Shown piece by piece: positions 5,174 to 6,838 of a DNA stretch of 6,838 nt. This stretch comes from an uncultured Collinsella sp. (lineage in GTDB: Bacteria; Actinomycetota; Coriobacteriia; Coriobacteriales; Coriobacteriaceae). Positions within the stretch are counted from its first letter, which is position 1. Every line of letters begins with the position of its first letter. Made by a program: the position numbers and the translations under genes. Location of the stretch: assembly GCA_958436995.1 (NCBI GenBank), contig CAUBMI010000081.1:1-6838 (forward strand), in the 5' to 3' direction. The notes under the pieces are model-generated. The model did no database searches, was not told the DNA's origin, and saw nothing but the letters and a program-made list of their open reading frames with translations.

Positions 5174-5554
5174 ATGGATGAGAACAAGATGGGATGGCGC
5201 GAGTATGCGCGCTATGCCGCGATGGCGGCCGAAGAGTTGGCGCGCGATTGCGAGGTTCAGGTGTTTCGCGCGACGGGTCCGGGCGGACAAGGCGTGAACA
5301 CGACGGACTCGGCGGTGCGCATGAAGCACGTGCCCACAGGGATTACCGTGACGGCGCGCGAGAGCCGCAGCCAGTTCCAAAATCGCGCGAGCTGCCTGCG
5401 CAAGCTGCGCGCCGAGCTCGAGCGTCGCGGGCGTCCACCGCGCCGACGCGTAAAGACCAAGGTGCCCCAGCGCTCTCGCCAGCGCAGGCTCAATGACAAG
5501 CACTTCAACGCCATTAAAAAGGCCAACCGTCGCAAGCCGGGCAGCGACGAGTAG
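5174..5554 (+). CDS. Release-factor-like GGQ-domain protein, probable ribosome rescue factor
   Basis: This small protein of 126 residues has the class I release-factor catalytic domain. The GGQ tripeptide is at 37-39 within ATGPGGQGVNTTDSAVR, followed by the core sequence TGITVTARESRSQFQNR (55-71) that is typical of the domain. The codon-recognition domains of RF1 and RF2 are absent. The tail from about 85 onward is strongly basic (RRGRPPRRRVKTK, then RSRQRRL and IKKANRRK), as in ArfB/YaeJ, whose basic tail enters the empty mRNA channel of a stalled ribosome so that GGQ can free the peptide. A role in stalled-ribosome rescue, or as a PrfH-like repair factor, is inferred. The start is fixed by GGGGAGGT. 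The gene follows a strong terminator with no space for a promoter, and converges on the lipid kinase gene, 21 bases away. Confidence 0.87.
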   Translation: MDENKMGWREYARYAAMAAEELARDCEVQVFRATGPGGQGVNTTDSAVRMKHVPTGITVTARESRSQFQNRASCLRKLRAELERRGRPPRRRVKTKVPQRSRQRRLNDKHFNAIKKANRRKPGSDE

Positions 5555-5562
5555 TCGTTTGT
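5528..5562 (+). terminator. Possible weak terminator at the end of the GGQ gene
   Basis: CGTCGC (5528-5533) can pair with GCGACG (5544-5549) around a ten-base loop, inside the last codons. TCGTTTGTT follows after the stop, with no clean T tract. It is the only candidate terminator in the tight convergent gap. Confidence 0.25.
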
Positions 5563-5575
5563 TCCACTGGCCTTG

Positions 5576-6538
5576 CTAGCGGGTAGGGTGCCAAACTTGG
5601 AGAGCGCTGCCGATGACGTCGATCTCGATGCGCGAGGCGACAACGGGCTCGCCGTCGGCTTGGATGGGATAGTCGGGCTGCTCGAAGGTGAGCTCGGCAT
5701 GGCAGCAACGGCGCATACGAACCGGCGGCAGCTTGGTGTGGTGGCCGTCCTTGGCCGAAAGAAACATGGGCAGGGCAACCGCGCGGGGGACGGGGCCGCA
5801 GGCGTAGCAGACGTCGAGTATGCCGTCGCAGGGATCGGCATCGGGGCAGATGCGATAACCCGAGCCATACGTGGGGCCCAGCTGAATCGCCATGATGATC
5901 GCCCTCACGCGCTCGGCGGGCGCGCCGTCAAAGCTGACTGTCATGGGGTAGTTGCGATAGCGCAGGCCAAACTGCTCAAGTCCCGAGAGGGTGTAGAGTG
6001 GAGCACCCGTCAAGCCGGTCTTTTTGCGCAACTCGGTGGTGCCCAGGCCGATGGCGGCATCGATGCCGACCGAGAGCGTCTGGTCGTAGTACTCCACCGA
6101 AGCCTCGCCGCTTCCGCTTGCGGGGTTCCATGAGCGAATACGCCCGATATCCTGGTGCTGCAGCTCGCAGGTGAGCAGCGCGCCAAAATCCTTACCGGAG
6201 AAATCGTCGATTCCGAGCGTCTGGGCAAAATCGTTGCCGGAGCCCACGGGCAGGACGGCAAGGGCGGGACGGACTGTTTCTTCCTGCTCCATGAGTCCAT
6301 TGACGACCTCGTGGATCACGCCGTCACCGCCAAGGGCGATAACGGTGCGGTATCCCTGAGCCTGCGCGGCAAGCCCCTTGGCATGTCCCGTGCGCTCGGT
6401 CAGCACTAGGTCAAACTGGGACGCGCGCGCCGTCATGTCCAAAAAGCGTTGCAGACGCTCGGCAACCTCGCGCGCGGCGCCCGACTGGGCGGCAGGATTG
6501 GCGATGATGAGCGTGCGACCAAAGTCAGTTGCGTGCAT
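5576..6538 (-). CDS. Diacylglycerol kinase family lipid kinase (DgkB/YegS type)
   Basis: The 320-residue protein has the soluble lipid-kinase layout. Strand TLIIANPAAQSG (9-20) opens the nucleotide-binding domain, GGDGVIHEVVNGL (70-82) is the conserved glycine-rich ATP-site motif, and LPVGSGNDFA (96-105) is the second hallmark. The C-terminal beta domain has YGSGYRICPDADPCDGILDV (224-243) and the closing QADGEPV (293-299), whose aspartate and glutamate are family positions. It likely phosphorylates diacylglycerol or a related lipid at the inner membrane face, feeding phosphatidic acid back to phospholipid synthesis; the exact lipid cannot be read from sequence. The ATG at 6538 is preferred because GGGAG lies seven bases upstream (6550-6546). 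ATG at 6562 and GTG at 6610 extend the frame but lack a ribosome site. It follows the ClC gene on the same strand after 87 bases and may be co-transcribed with it. Confidence 0.9.
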   Translation of the reverse strand: MHATDFGRTLIIANPAAQSGAAREVAERLQRFLDMTARASQFDLVLTERTGHAKGLAAQAQGYRTVIALGGDGVIHEVVNGLMEQEETVRPALAVLPVGSGNDFAQTLGIDDFSGKDFGALLTCELQHQDIGRIRSWNPASGSGEASVEYYDQTLSVGIDAAIGLGTTELRKKTGLTGAPLYTLSGLEQFGLRYRNYPMTVSFDGAPAERVRAIIMAIQLGPTYGSGYRICPDADPCDGILDVCYACGPVPRAVALPMFLSAKDGHHTKLPPVRMRRCCHAELTFEQPDYPIQADGEPVVASRIEIDVIGSALQVWHPTR

Positions 6539-6545
6539 GGGGCGA

Positions 6546-6550
6546 CTCCC
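6546..6550 (-). promoter_or_regulatory. Shine-Dalgarno selecting the 6538 start
   Basis: On the minus strand GGGAG is followed by a seven-base spacer and ATG. This start also puts the first beta strand (TLIIANP) close to the N terminus, as is normal in the family. Confidence 0.6.
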
Positions 6551-6625
6551 GGCGTGTGGCATGACGGTGCGGTCGCGCTCGGGTCGAATTGCCCCCGATT
6601 GTGGCTGCACGGCGATTACTTACGT

Positions 6626-6838
6626 CTACTCTATCAGGTCGTTGTGGCGCTCGATAGCCTCTGCCACCGTTCCGCCCTCGTCCACGATAAGCGAGCGGCG
6701 CTTGGGCGAGATGATGCGCTGGGCGGGGTACACGCCGCGGTGTCCGCCGGTTAGGTAGCTGATAAAGGCCACGATGACAAAGAACCCGGCGGCCGTGCCG
6801 TGGAACAGGTCGATGGCCATCATGCAGGTGGTGATGGG
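6626..6838 (-). CDS. ClC-type chloride channel/transporter, C-terminal fragment (cut by window edge)
   Basis: Only the last 70 codons are inside the window; the frame runs open through the right edge. The visible part starts with a hydrophobic stretch (MMAIDLFHGTAAGF, then FVIVAFISYL) and reaches TGGHRGVYPAQRI, then a hydrophilic tail of about 30 residues ending ERHNDLIE. This compares well with the last membrane helices of ClC proteins. In Escherichia coli ClcA the corresponding region carries FTGGKPLYSAI, with the tyrosine that coordinates the central chloride; the tyrosine of GVYPAQ would be its counterpart. Chloride transport, possibly coupled to protons, is inferred, since the selectivity and gating-glutamate motifs are outside the window. 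No CBS domains follow the membrane part. The stop is 87 bases before the lipid kinase start on the same strand. Confidence 0.72.
   Translation of the reverse strand, partial: PITTCMMAIDLFHGTAAGFFVIVAFISYLTGGHRGVYPAQRIISPKRRSLIVDEGGTVAEAIERHNDLIE

Noticed and set aside
5576..6610. Longer lipid kinase starting at GTG 6610 or ATG 6562.
   Set aside because: Neither start has a Shine-Dalgarno, and the added residues (rich in R, P and S) precede the normal first beta strand of the family.

Overview
The window looks like an ordinary chromosomal stretch from a GC-rich anaerobic actinobacterium, most likely a gut Coriobacteriia member such as Collinsella. That placement is an inference. It rests on GC-rich coding sequence, strong GGAG-type Shine-Dalgarno sites, one TTG start, and a clostridia/coriobacteria-like gene set: a C_GCAxxG_C_C redox-type protein, an O-acetylhomoserine sulfhydrylase with an STTKYMDGH lysine motif, and a Bacillus-type xanthine phosphoribosyltransferase. 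I saw no transposase, integrase, CRISPR array, tRNA, rRNA or phage gene.

Layout, left to right. 1-246 is non-coding, T/G-rich leader sequence. 247-882 (+) is a YigZ/IMPACT-family protein, ending in a strong hairpin terminator. 950-1396 (-) is a small cysteine-rich C_GCAxxG_C_C protein facing yigZ. 1397-1626 is a divergent regulatory region with an AT-rich dyad and a good promoter for 1627-2910 (+), the PLP enzyme MetY. Two hairpins follow, the second a strong terminator sitting almost on the Shine-Dalgarno of 3052-4356 (+), an MFS exporter of DHA2/EmrB sequence type with only about 12 membrane helices. 4514-5092 (+) is xanthine phosphoribosyltransferase (xpt) with an extended -10 promoter. 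A near-perfect terminator at 5120-5155 ends it, and only 4 bases later begins the Shine-Dalgarno of 5174-5554 (+), a small GGQ-domain release-factor-like protein. On the minus strand, a diacylglycerol-kinase-family lipid kinase (5576-6538) lies downstream of the C-terminal end of a ClC-type chloride transporter (6626 to the right edge).

The genes do not form one pathway. Sulfur or redox chemistry may link the divergent pair metY / C_GCAxxG protein. xpt is purine salvage, the GGQ protein probably works in ribosome rescue, and the kinase and ClC protein are membrane-associated housekeeping functions. The most unusual non-coding signal is architectural. Two different genes (exporter and GGQ protein) begin immediately behind an intrinsic terminator with no room for a promoter between, so their expression may depend on read-through, attenuation or promoters buried upstream. 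I found no convincing novel multi-gene system.
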